DNA of 64,000 bases, from assembly GCA_023678885.1 (NCBI GenBank), contig CM042965.1, forward strand, positions 26,579,777 through 26,643,776. Reading direction: 5' to 3'. The position numbers and the translations under genes were made by a program. This DNA is from Pogostemon cablin (Eukaryota; Streptophyta; Magnoliopsida; Lamiales; Lamiaceae). Shown here one piece after another: positions 10,961-21,763 of the stretch; positions within the stretch are counted from its first letter, which is position 1, and the number at the start of each line of letters is the position of its first letter. The notes beneath the pieces were generated by a model. It was not told where the DNA came from, searched no databases, and saw nothing but the letters and a program-made list of their open reading frames with translations.

Positions 10961-11620
10961 TTTGAAAAGCTCCTTTTCAAGGTAGCCTTTTTCTACAAAC
11001 ATACCACTTTTGGATAGTACATATTTGTCAGACTCATACACTTGTCTAAATCCGGCTTTACTAAGCAATGATCCAGACACTAAGATGTCAGGGACATGCA
11101 GCACATCCACAAGTTGGAGCTCTATTCCCGATGTCATCTTTAGCACAATTCTGCCTAGTCCAACAACTTCGCATGTTGTAAAATTTCCCATAAATAATTT
11201 TCTACCACTTATCGGGATGTAGGTAGAGAACATTTCTTTGTCTGAGCAGATGTGTCTTGTAGCTCCACTATCCACAAACCATTCTTGTGGATTATCCACA
11301 AGATTTGCTTCAAAGACCACAGCGGCTAGGTTTAGTTCAGACATGTTGGCGGATACTGACTTCTCTTCCGCTAGGTTAGCTCGGCTATTGTTTTCCTTCT
11401 TGGGTTGACGATAGTTTTTCGCCATGTGTCCGGGCTTGTCGCAGTTGTAACAGTTGCCTTTAATTTTCTTCCCAGGCTTTTGCTTTTTGTCATTTCGCTT
11501 TCTCTTTTTGTTTGCACAGGATTCAGCCAAGTTAACTCTTGCCTCTTTGTTAGACTTGATTTTGGACTTTCGATTATCTTCTTCGATCCTTAGTCTTACG
11601 ATCAAGTCCTCAAGCCATAT
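10952..11620 (-). pseudogene. Copia nucleocapsid zinc knuckle and aspartic protease
   Basis: Residues after the lysine-rich stretch show a zinc knuckle, CYNCDKPGHMAKNYR, in which the last cysteine is replaced by tyrosine. The protease active site follows as WFVDSGATRHIC. The segment is open but isolated by a TAA at its upstream junction with gag (about 11619-11623) and by a frameshift at the integrase junction. Confidence 0.88.
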
Positions 11621-12180
11621 TTATTTTCTTTTATGCTTGAGATAGTTCTTAAAATTTTTCCATAGAGGCGACAGCTTTTCAATTAAAGCAGCTACTTGAA
11701 AATATTCACTCAATTCCATACCTTCGGCATGGATGCCATGTAAGATCAGCTGTAGTTCTCTAACTTGATTCAATACAGTCTTGGAGTCCACCATTTTGTA
11801 CTCGAGGAATCGTCCGACTATGAATTTCTTCATTCCAGCGTCATCCGCTTTGTACTTCTTTTCAAGTGACTCCCAAAATTCTTTAGAAGTTTTAAAATAT
11901 GTATAAAAATTATAAAGTGAATCATCTAACCTGTTTAGAATGGAGTTACTGCACATGAAGTCACTATGTTTCCAGATTTGAACAACAACTTTCTTTTGAT
12001 CATCAGTTTCGTCTTCTTCAACCGTTGGAGCAATTTCCGTTAGAAATGGGCAAGATTGAGTGTTGTTAAGTATAACATCATTTTCTGTTGCCAACGCTTA
12101 AATTCCGTTCCATCGAACTTAGGCGGTCTCTCGGCATGAACAGGTGCGGTAGTAACAGTAGCAGGTGCATCAGTAGCCAT
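11621..12180 (-). pseudogene. Copia gag (UBN2-type), frameshifted
   Basis: The start ATG at 12178-12180 opens with MATDAPATVTT and KFDGTEFKRW, typical for Copia gag. After about 40 codons one base is missing near 12050, and the rest continues in another frame (CSNSILNRLDDSLYNFY, FKTSKEFWESLEKKYK). It ends at a nonsense codon in place of a sense codon after KHKRK. Gag would form the virus-like particle core. Confidence 0.88.
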
Positions 12181-12193
12181 CTTTAAATACTAA

Positions 12194-12308
12194 GCAATTT
12201 CGTCTTAAGATTGATGGGTATATGGGGTAGTGTTTAAGATCGGCTTATGGATTACTTTTGGTAAAGTCGAGTCAAGAGTTACACTCTTTCTCCTTAAGAC
12301 GAAATTGC
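12194..12308 (-). promoter_or_regulatory. self-complementary primer-binding region of the Copia element
   Basis: On the minus strand, two bases after the 5' LTR end (12212), the primer position reads CTTAAGACGAAATTGC (12194-12209). Its perfect 16-base complement lies inside the LTR at 12293-12308. Pairing continues about 11 more bases with three mismatches. No match to the usual TGGTATCAGAGC initiator-tRNA site is present. This suggests a hairpin across the LTR/leader junction and possibly self-primed reverse transcription; the second point is inference. Confidence 0.55.
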
Positions 12309-13447
12309 TCCGTACTTCAGGTGCTTACGGACTATAGCAATCTCCTCCAAGATACAACAACTTTGAATTTTAGACTAGTAGCACAACGAGTCCAAAATTA
12401 TCGGCGAACGAACTACTCCCTCCGTCCCGCCTAAATAGATGCATTTACTTTTTGCACGTAGATTAAGGAGTATTATTATTTTATGTAAAGTGGGTAGGTG
12501 TATTAGAGAGATGTAATGGGTAGTGGTGGGCCCATTTTACTAAAAGAGAAAAATGTAGCAATTTGATTGGGACGCCCAATATAGTAAAATGATGCTATTT
12601 GGGTAGGATGGAGGGAGTAATATTTTAGAACTTTTGGACTTGGGTAGGAAATTCTAGAACTATTGGTACTAGAATGTAATATGCAAGTATGTAGTGCAGG
12701 ACTTGAATGTTCTTTGCAAATGAATTTGGGGCCTATTTATAATAGTTGAAGAGTTGTGAGGCCTTTTCAAAATGGATGTCTTGATTCATTCTGGACCCTT
12801 GGATCATGCCTTTTGATTAAAGGCTTGATCTAATGGCTAAGATTGCATCTCTCCATTTGAATTTAAATTCAAATTTTTGGAGCCAAAGTCCTTTCCTCCC
12901 CATCTTTGAATTTGAGCCACAGTTGGGCCCGCGGAGCACGCCCGGCCCGGTAATTGACCCGACCCGATAGGTGATCCGGTCCGGCCCGATTCGGACAGCG
13001 GCCTAGTCCGGCGACCCGAACCAATCCTCCAATGCGTTGGCTTGACTCACCTATCGAACCCTGTTCGAGTCCAAAAGGTGAACATGTGCAAGGTGGCTAG
13101 ACTTGGTTGGATGCACCATGTGGTCCACACATTTTATTTAATTCAAAATTATGTGTGGGTAATAATAAGGAGTTCAAATCTTCCATCTTTTTCAATGTGG
13201 GACAACTTCTCACTTCACCCTTTACTCTTCTCTTTTTCTTATATTTCTTGTAATTGATTGCAAACTTCATTTATTAATTATTCATTCACCCGAAATTGAA
13301 TTTGAGCAAACTTATACACTAACTTCATCTACTCGAAACGTAGTTTTCGAATATGCAATTTATTTTCATTTTCGACAAACGAAAAGTTACAAGAATATTG
13401 GTCAAAGGTGGGCTTGACTCACTTCTATACTTAACCAATTCCAACCA
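12212..13447 (-). repeat. Copia 5' LTR carrying a MITE
   Basis: Homologous to 6682-7781 but interrupted by a 202-bp Stowaway MITE and with a shorter GC-rich block. Its right end reads AATTCCAACCA, against AATTCCTACA in the other LTR. TATA-like CTATTATAAATAG occurs on the minus strand near 12731-12745. Confidence 0.9.
12416..12617. mobile_element. Stowaway-type MITE in the Copia LTR
   Basis: 202 bp, starting CTCCCTCCGTCCCGCC and ending GGATGGAGGGAG, with TA on both sides (12414-12415, 12618-12619). The other LTR shows the empty site as AACTAATATT, proving the insertion and its TA duplication. It arrived after the Copia element integrated. Confidence 0.92.
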
Positions 13448-13828
13448 TTTTTTAAAAGGTAAAAAAATTGTGTGTTAACCAACTCTTTCTTTACAAGGGG
13501 TGGACCTTGTTGCAGACTGAAAAATGAAAAAAATATAGTAAACTTAATCATAGGATAGATGTAATGGTCCAATATATAATAATAACATCCTATCTCAAAA
13601 TAGTGATATATTTCTCTACAAAATTCCAACACATATATATTGTTATGTACTATATTTGAATTGGACTAAATTTTATAGTGTAATTGGGTTAAGTTAAATC
13701 TAATTGCACACATGCTAATTTGTGTAATTTGAGCGCTATGTTCATGTGTATCATCTCCTGCCACTAATTGTAGGAATGCGAGTAAAAAGCGAAGAAGGTT
13801 CAACAATTTTTTGTTGAGATTTTTTTAA

Positions 13829-13901
<73 letters not shown>

Positions 13902-15459
13902 GTGCGGTGTGAATCGAATTCCCACGTTAAACCTCTTATTAAAAAATTATTATAAAAACTATCATACTTTTAAATAATTTAAACTATAACAATATAATAT
14001 TAAAATTTAAAAGTAATATTTATAAATTAAATTTATACAAGAATTTGTCATTTTCTAGACTATAATATTATCTTTCTCTAACATGGAGTATTATTTATCT
14101 AAGGCTGATATTATGTGCACCGAGTGCACCCACTTTTAGAATCTTATAGAATTATAAACAAAAATTTAATACAATTATTCATAAAAATATGTACACTTTG
14201 TTAGTGAATTCCATATTAGTTTTGTTAAATTTTTAATGAAAAATTGAGTGTAAAAAATATAAATTATTAAAAAACATGTATACACTATTTAAAAAAGTTA
14301 TACAATATGGATGCTAGTTTTTTTAATCGAAAACTGTATTGAAAAAATATATATAATTATTAAGATATATGTAGTACACAGAATAAAAAGTCCACAAATC
14401 AACTCCTGATTTAATTAACAGAAAAAATATTAGCGAATAGAATAAAATAAAATTAAAACTTTATATTAATGATCACACCATTATAAAATTTGTGTTCAAA
14501 CTTGATCACACCATTATAAAATTAAATTATTAAAAAATTAAAGGCCCACATCCAGATGTAGGTCCACTCAACTTACCATTCATAAAAATTTCTTATCGAT
14601 TACCTTGAATAATTGCAAAACTTGGTGGGTCGTCTCATTAAATAAATGAAAAACGATAATTTTATAATAAAAAGTGATAATATAATTTCACTAATAAATT
14701 TTAGTGTAAATAAAAAATAAATATTTTATAATGAATGTGATAATTTTTTATATTTAAAGTAATTATTTTAAAAAGTGTAAAATAGTCTCAGACAAGACTC
14801 CTCCTGGCTAATTATGTTCTTTTTTAAATTAATTCTTTTAATTTGAGGCATAATTTGAATTTTCTCAGGATAAAAGACAAAAGTGGACCATTTTACTAGA
14901 AGACTGTAGTGAAACAAATAAAAGATGATAAATTTTAGTTAAAAAGTAATCGAATTAATGAAAAAGTATCATGGTGTGGTAAATTATTTCATTAACAATT
15001 CATAATATAAACAAAAAAGTGATAATACCTTAATAAAAATGAAAATATCTTTATTAAAAAGTGATAACTATTTAATTTTGAAAAACTACTCACTACGTCC
15101 CACAAGATAATTCATCATTACTGTATTACGGATATTAAAAAAAATTCGTCTTTATTGTATCACGAATTTTAAGAAATTTTTTTTTTTTACTAACTTAGAT
15201 TTTTAGAGTAATGCTGACGTGTGGTATTTTTAGGGGCAGAACCATGAGACGAATATATATGAAGAAAGACTGAAATATTTTAGAGAAGAAGAGAGTATCT
15301 ATAATGATATTACACAAATATTGCCTTCATAATTCTATATACTCCTATTACAATACTCTCTTCATCTTTAAAATATTTATTCATTCATTTATATACATAC
15401 GTGAATCAAGTTATATACTCCTATTTGTGAGATTTAAACCTTAATGCATCACATTGAAG
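13448..15459. other. AT-rich spacer
   Basis: No gene seen. It holds the (ATT)n run at 13831-13900, a degenerate GTCTCA-type MITE relative at about 14626-14815, and a one-ended Stowaway-like stretch near 15088-15180 (CTCACTACGTCCCAC). Confidence 0.5.
13831..13900. repeat. (ATT)n microsatellite
   Basis: About 23 uninterrupted ATT units. Confidence 0.95.
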
Positions 15460-16018
15460 TGTTGTTAGAAGTGTGTGATGGTGTCTGAGCTTGAGTATCA
15501 GTGCATGTGTGTGTCATCAGATGCAACAGGTTCATCACTAGTAGAAGAATAGCAAATAAGTTCACAGGTGCAAAAGTGTAATAGGGTCTGTTCGTGGGCG
15601 TTTTTGGATGGCTAAACGGATGAGTTAGGAGCGGTTAAGTATATGGATGGAAAGCTTGACAGCTCATCTATCAGTTGGGATCAGTTTCAGTCAGTTTGGT
15701 AACCGTTTGATTGTTCAAACGGGAGCTCAAATTTGATTCAGCGAATTGGTCCTATAACTTTGACAGTTAGCATATAACTTTGACAGTTAGCATATGTGTA
15801 GTATATAAGCTGTTCACTCAGCTTTACTTCATTGTAATCTCCCTCAACACAATGTAGCAATAAAGGGTCTCTCTCCATAGTGGACGTAGGCTCATTAGTG
15901 AGCCGAACCACTCTAAAAACCCTCGTGTTTCGTTTCTTCATTCGTCTTTAGTTTAGGTTTATGCTTTCATTCTTTGTTTCATTCTTCAATCTGCAATCTG
16001 CCCGACATTCACGACACT
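15460..16018. mobile_element. probable solo LTR, Copia type
   Basis: Starts near TGTTAGAAGTGTG and ends near CATTCACGACA. It has the order typical of plant Copia LTRs: TATATAAGC near 15798, then CAATAAAGGG, then ATAGTGGACGTAGGC and GAGCCGAACCAC near the end. No target duplication could be fixed, so borders are approximate. A 20-bp direct duplication (ATAACTTTGACAGTTAGCAT, about 15753-15792) lies before the TATA. Confidence 0.6.
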
Positions 16019-16894
16019 ATTAAATAAAGTTGTCCAATAAAGTTTTTTCATAATTCTTATTTTCTAGGAGTACTTTCGTAAAATAAGCAAAATGTATTGT
16101 CTAAGATTCTAATAGACAAAATAATAATCTTTTAATTAAATGATTTATCACTTTTAATATAATTTTTTTAATTAAAAGTGACACTTAATTAAAAATAAAT
16201 AAATGAATTTAACTCTGATACCATTAAAATATATAACTTGATTCACGTATGTATATGTGTGGATTATGACATCGATGATTAATGATAATAAGCGTAATTG
16301 CGCCACTTTATCTGTCGGTGGAATTGGTTTATCAACATTTATTTAATTAGTTTATCGGAGAGGCGTGTCTAAGATTATTTTACAACATGATTTTTTTTTT
16401 TTTTTATCAGAAAAAAGTTGTTATATAGACAATTGAGGTATGAAACATTGAAAATTACCTCAAACAAAATTACAATGTTTCAAATACAAGATCAATATAA
16501 AATATTGTAATTAATTATGAAATATGAATAGTTTATCGATCTGGGCGTGGATGTTCTTATTTGGACATCTTGTTTGTGCCACTGGATTTATGGTCTTAAT
16601 TTCTTGGATTAAATGGATTTCTTATGAGACGGAGTATGAGATGTATCGACTCAAAATTAAACTTATTGTATAGTTAAAATATGTTTATTTGTTATTAGGA
16701 AGACTTAGTGTTAGATGCAATAGATATTAGGATATTACTAATAGATATGTGGACTTAAAATTAATACTAACAGGTGCAAAATTATATTGCACAAACCCGA
16801 TTTTATCATTCATATTTATTCTCTACATGTCTATCATGAAAGTTGCAACCGACTGTATCATCATTCCACTAACCATTTTGTGATTAAAATTATA
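16019..16894. other. AT-rich spacer
   Basis: No gene or defined element seen; only AT-rich sequence with a poly-T run near 16389-16406. Confidence 0.5.
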
Positions 16895-17135
16895 CTCCCT
16901 CCGTCCCTCTGAAAGGTGTCCATTTGCTGTTTGCAAGTGGACGGTTCTAAGGTCTTTTATTTGCTTTTTGCATGTAAATTAAGGAGTATTATCATTATAG
17001 ATAAGGTGGGTAATTGTATTAGAGGGAAGTGGTGGATCATATTGTGTACTTTCTTTATTAAATAAAGGAAATTGATGCATTTTGAAGCGGATGCAGGAAT
17101 AGTAAAATAGACACCTTTCAAGGGGACGGAGGGAG
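16895..17135. mobile_element. Stowaway-type MITE
   Basis: 241 bp with CTCCCTCCGTCCCTCTGAAA on the left and its near complement CTTTCAAGGGGACGGAGG on the right, TA on both sides. A second internal copy of the GTCC-rich end gives a short duplication. Confidence 0.85.
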
Positions 17136-17884
17136 TATTTAATTTAATTTTTCAAAATCAGTCATGATTAGTTGTACATAATTTGCATCGGATGAATTTT
17201 TGAATAAGTTTCATGCTTGCACAATTAGTGATTAAGGTTGCACAACTGACTTTATGTCTGCACAATTTGTGTGTAAGATTACACAATATTACTGTTATTA
17301 AAAGTGTATTTATTTGTTGAAAATAAATTATACCTATATATTTACGTGATAAAAATCAGTTTTTTTTTTGTGCTTAGATTGGTTTGTTATACAAAAAATT
17401 AAATTGTTACACAATTTATTATATTATTGCACAATATGTTAAATAGTATGCACAATCTATTATATTACTGCAAATCTATTTTTTTACATATGAAAAATTA
17501 ATTTCACGTGTTGTATTCTTATTATGCGTCGCTTATTGATTGGTGAGCTATCGTAAAATAATAATGATGACATGGTAAGTTTATTCATAATGTGCAACAA
17601 CAACGCTGCGATAGAGATTAAGAAAACATAAGGGTCAATAATAAGAAGGTACAAAACGTAATTAGGAATTGCTAAGCAATACATTCGCTTCACTTAATTA
17701 CTGGTAACTACAAAATTATATTTGTTTTACCGATAATATCCATTGCGCATTTTAGTGTGCATTGTTAAAAGATAAATGAAAATACACTATTAAATATCAA
17801 TCTTTAATGTACATTAGTGTGCATTGTTAAGAAATAAAAAAAAAATGCGATTTTTTTACAAAAATATAGGATTCAATATTCATA
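17136..17884. other. AT-rich spacer, TGCACAA-repetitive
   Basis: Contains many scattered TTGCACAA/TGTGCAAT words and leads into the TTAGTGTGCATTG repeat of the following array. No gene supported; short frames here lack any family signature. Confidence 0.45.
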
Positions 17885-18460
17885 CATTAGTGTTTATTGT
17901 TAAGAGATTATAAAAAAAATACGTAATCAATGTTCACATTAATGTACATTGATGTTCACATTAATGTACATCAGTGTACATTTTTAAGAGATAATTAAAA
18001 ATACGCATTTTTTTTAAATATACAGATTAATAATTATATTAATGTACATTATTGTGCATTATTAAGAAAGTAAATATTAATGTACATTAGTGTGCATTAC
18101 TAAAAGATAATAAAAAATACGCAATTTTTTTAAATTAGTGTTTATTGTTAAGAGAATATAAAAAAAATATGTAATCAATATTAATATTAATATACATTGA
18201 TGTTCACATTAATGTACATCAGTGTACATTTTTAAGAGATAATAATTAAAAATACGCAATTTTTTTAAAAAAATATGCAGATTAATAATCATATTATTGT
18301 ACATTAGTGTGCATTATTAAGAAAGTAAATATTAATGTATATTGGTGTGCATTATTAAAAGCTAATTAAAAATACGCAATTAATAATCATGTTAATCTAT
18401 ATTAGTATATTCATATCAATGTACATTAGTGTGCTTTATTAAGGATAAAGCAAAAAAAAA
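17885..18460. repeat. R1: AT-rich direct repeat, copy 1
   Basis: About 575 bp built of degenerate units around TTAATGTACATTAGTGTGCA. The same block recurs at 21188-21763 and 24463-25039, nearly identical and in the same orientation. Confidence 0.9.
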
Positions 18461-18699
18461 GGTCGGCTTTTTTGATCGATCTTCAAAGAAATAAAAGGTT
18501 GGGTTTATTACGTGGCAGTTGAGTAACACCTTATGTTGTTATTTAAAAAAAAAAGAAGAAAGAAAAAAAGAGAGCGATATTGGTATCGGTATTGCATGGG
18601 AATTTTATGGAAATTATACATGGGTATTTATGAAAATTTTGGTATGGGCATGATATCAATATCGATATCGGTATTGAGAAATTTATTTTGATATCGGTA

Positions 18700-19085
18700 T
18701 TGGTGGAATCATTATGGTTCGGTATTTATAAATTTATTTTGGTATCGGTATTGGTAAAATTATTATGGTTCGGTATTTGAAGATTTATTTTGGTATCGGT
18801 ATTGGTGAAATTATTATGGTTTGGTATTTGGAGATTTATTTCGGTATCAATATTGGTGGAAGTATTATGGTTCGGTATTTGGAAATTTATTTCGGTATCG
18901 ATATTGGTGGAAGTATTATGGTTCGGTATTCGGGAATTTATTTTGGTATCAAGGTGGAATTATTTTGGTTCGGTATTTGAGAATTTATTTCGGTATCTGT
19001 ATCAAGATGGAATTATTATGGTTGGGTATTTGGAAATTTATTTTGGTATCAAGGTGGAATTATGGTATCGGTATTCGTAAAAATC
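18700..19085. repeat. 51-bp minisatellite, TTCGGTAT-rich
   Basis: Units such as ATGGTTCGGTATTTGG followed by TTTATTTCGGTATCG recur about every 51 bp. The words resemble the subterminal repeats of the hAT element at 51604-52770, so it may derive from a hAT. Repeated at about 22003-22388 in E2. Confidence 0.8.
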
Positions 19086-20445
19086 ATGATATTTAAATTT
19101 ATTTCGGTACTGGTTAGGAAAAGGCGAATCACATCATCATATCATCACAATAAGCATCATCATATCATCATCATAAGCATCATTCTCATATCATCATCAT
19201 TGGCATAAGAATCAGTAAAAAATGCAAGGCATGGCTTGCAAGTATAGCTTGGGGGCTCGCAATATGAATAATCAATGTAACTCGGGGGCTCACTATGTGA
19301 TCAATCTCTCTATAAAGAGAGATAGCTCGGTTGGTTGGAGCGCGTTGCTCAACCCGAACGGAAATAGCTCGGCAACCTCTCACTGGGGAGAATTATCTCA
19401 GCAGGTTAGAGCATTTTGCTAGCTCAAATACTCAAATTGAGAGATAGCTCGGGGGCTCGCAATATGGATAAGAAACGTAGCTCGGGGGCTCATAATGGAA
19501 TAATCTCTCTATGAGGGGAAAGAGCTCGGTAAGGTAAAGCGTTTCGCTTAAATAACTCAAAGGGAGCGGTTAAAAACAAATGGCATTATATCGGCAATCT
19601 CTCTGTGTAGAGAACTAGCTCGGTCGGTCAGAGTGTTTGACTCAATTACTCAGGGGAAGCAGTTGAAAATAAATGGGATTAGATCGGCATGATCTTCCCA
19701 AATCTCGTAAGATTGGAATTATATTAAAGTTATTACAATTAGCTCAGTTATGCAGGATGGAAAGAAATAAAATAAATTCTGAATCCGTGTGTACACTTCG
19801 GGGGCTGAAGTTCGGATCTCAACAAAAATTAGAGGAAATAACTCAGTTGTTTAGATCATGGATGAAATCTCAAATCAATGGGAAAATGATCGAAACACTC
19901 AAAGGGAAGTAGAGAGAGAAAAGGTATTTGGGAAAGTGGAAACAAAAACAACTCATGCAGATGACGAGGCTGACTAGAGAAATATTTTGGAGGGAAAACC
20001 GACGCAACTTTCTCCAAGGAGCAATAGCTTAGTCGGTTAATGCATAAGGGAAAATCAGAGCGATGTCTGAATGTGAAAGACCGATCACATCGCAAAGAGA
20101 GTTTCAGAATCCGACACTCCATCTCGGGAACTCGGGGGCTAAAGATAAAGTTGATACTACATCTCGGGGGGTGAAGAAGGAAAGTCAAATCAAATTACTT
20201 GGTTGATCAAAGTATGGAAGAATATGTCAATCCCGGTCGGATACCGAGGTTGAAATCAACAACCGAACAGAGGGTTCATTCTACATCGGAGTTCTAAAGT
20301 TCTTACGGTACTCTTTTTCCTACATACGAGTTTTTCCCACTGGATTTTCTCATATGGAGGTTTTTAACGAGGTCGACGGAATTTTAGAGCTCGGGTTCGA
20401 GATTGCTCCTTGTAGTTTCGCACAAGGAGCAACCTCGGGGGCTAA

Positions 20446-21187
20446 TGCTATGGGTGCTTATACCCCATACTAGGACGTGGCTTATACGCGCTGTACGACT
20501 CGGGAGATAAGTTGAGATTAAGGATAAGAGTGGGATTTGAACACACGCCCAATAAAGACGGAAAGCTGGAGAGGCCGACCGACATGCTGACCGGGCATAA
20601 GAAGAAGGTGGGAGGCAGAAGCCGACACTATGGATAAGGTTCGGGTGACTGGGCAGAAGGCAGAAGGCGGAAGAAGCCGATACCGAGGATAAGGTCGAAT
20701 CTCGACCTCGGCATCGGCCTCTTACCATCGGTCAGCTGCACTTCGGTTTACTATCCTCATCTGTCGAGAAGCCTGTTATGCACGCTCAACGACAGAACAC
20801 AACATGCATAACGCGTGAAGGGGACATGTCAGACCTATTATTGTACTTGGAGGACACATGGCAAGGGTTGGCAAACCAAAGGGGGACCATCCATAAATAT
20901 CTCATATAAAGACAAGGAAGACACCTGCAACTGGGGAGACAACACTTGGTGGGCAAGGGATTCCAACCCATCTTCTCGACTCTACTTTATCTCTCTAAGA
21001 AACCACTTGTATTTCTCTCTCTATTGTGTAATGTTCTACCATGGAACTTGTAAATACAACATCAATAATAAAGGAAAGGGGAACCAATTTTATGGGACGA
21101 TGGAGAAAGCTACTTGTTTGATGTGCTCGTTTTAGTGTCTGGTTAATCGCTAATCTTAATTTAACCCGCTAAAAACGACTGTCAACA
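20446..21187 (+). mobile_element. Ty3-gypsy-like LTR, copy 1
   Basis: 742 bp from TGCTATGGGTGC to ACTGTCAACA, preceded by the purine tract CTCGGGGGCTAA. It contains a TATA-like CATATAAAG (about 20904) and CAATAATAAAGG near the end. It is the only LTR of its element in this unit; the 5' LTR and pol genes are gone. Family assignment rests on layout, not on protein. Confidence 0.65.
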
Positions 21188-21763
21188 CATTAGTGTTTAT
21201 TGTTAAGAGATTATGAAAAAAATACGTAATCAATATTCATATTAATGTACATTGATGTTCACATTAATGTACATCAGTGTACATTTTTAAGAGATAATTA
21301 AAAATACATATTTTTTTTAAATATACAGATTAATAATTATATTAATGTACATTAGTGTGCATTATTAAGAAAGTAAATATTAATGTACATTAGTGTCCAT
21401 TACTAAAAGATAATAAAAAATACACAATTTTTTTACATTAGTGTTTATTGTTAAGAGATTATAAAAAAAATATGTAATCAATATTAATATTAATATACAT
21501 TGATGTTCACATTAATGTACATCAGTGTACATTTTTAAGATATAATAATTAAAAATACGCAATTTTTTTAAAAAAATATGCAGATTAATAATCATATTAT
21601 TGTACATTAGTGTGCATTATTAAGAAAGTAAATATTAATGTATATTGGTGTGCATTATTAAAAGCTAATTAGAAATACGCAATTAATAATCATGTTAATC
21701 TATATTAGTATATCCATATCAATGTACATTAGTGTGCTTTATTAAGGATAAAGCAAAAAAAAA
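21188..21763. repeat. R2: AT-rich direct repeat, copy 2
   Basis: Second copy of the block at 17885-18460; starts CATTAGTGTTTATTG and ends GGATAAAGCAAAAAAAAA. Confidence 0.9.

Larger units (their letters stand above)
6682..13447 (-). mobile_element. full-length, inactive Ty1-copia retrotransposon
   Basis: About 6.8 kb with two long terminal repeats and the Copia gene order gag, protease, integrase, reverse transcriptase, RNase H read on the minus strand. LTRs begin TGATGGGTATATGG (plus sense) and end near ACCAATTCC. The polypurine tract is CATGTGGGGGAT at about 7782-7793. Flanks read ATTTT on the left and TTTTT or ATTTT on the right, so the 5-bp duplication is probable but lies in a T run. 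At least two stop codons and several frameshifts break the polyprotein. The LTRs differ by scattered substitutions, a shortened GC-rich block and a MITE, so the insertion is not recent. Confidence 0.92.
18461..21187. repeat. E1: 2.7-kb tandem segment ending in a gypsy LTR, copy 1
   Basis: Order inside: GGTCGGCTTTTTTGATC, a 51-bp minisatellite (about 18700-19085), a CATCAT simple repeat (about 19132-19200), a 1.2-kb region with repeated CTCGGGGGCT motifs, then an LTR. Matches E2 (21764-24462) almost base for base with small indels. No intact coding sequence; frames over the 51-bp repeat are open in all three phases because the period divides by three. Confidence 0.88.

Noticed and set aside
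13402..13632. 76-codon minus-strand frame beside the Copia element
   Set aside because: It crosses the LTR border into AT-rich spacer and has no family signature.
18765..19096. Three overlapping repetitive open frames rich in Tyr/Ile/Gly (and again at 22017-22383)
   Set aside because: They arise from a 51-bp minisatellite; all three phases stay open because the period divides by three. No domain or start context.
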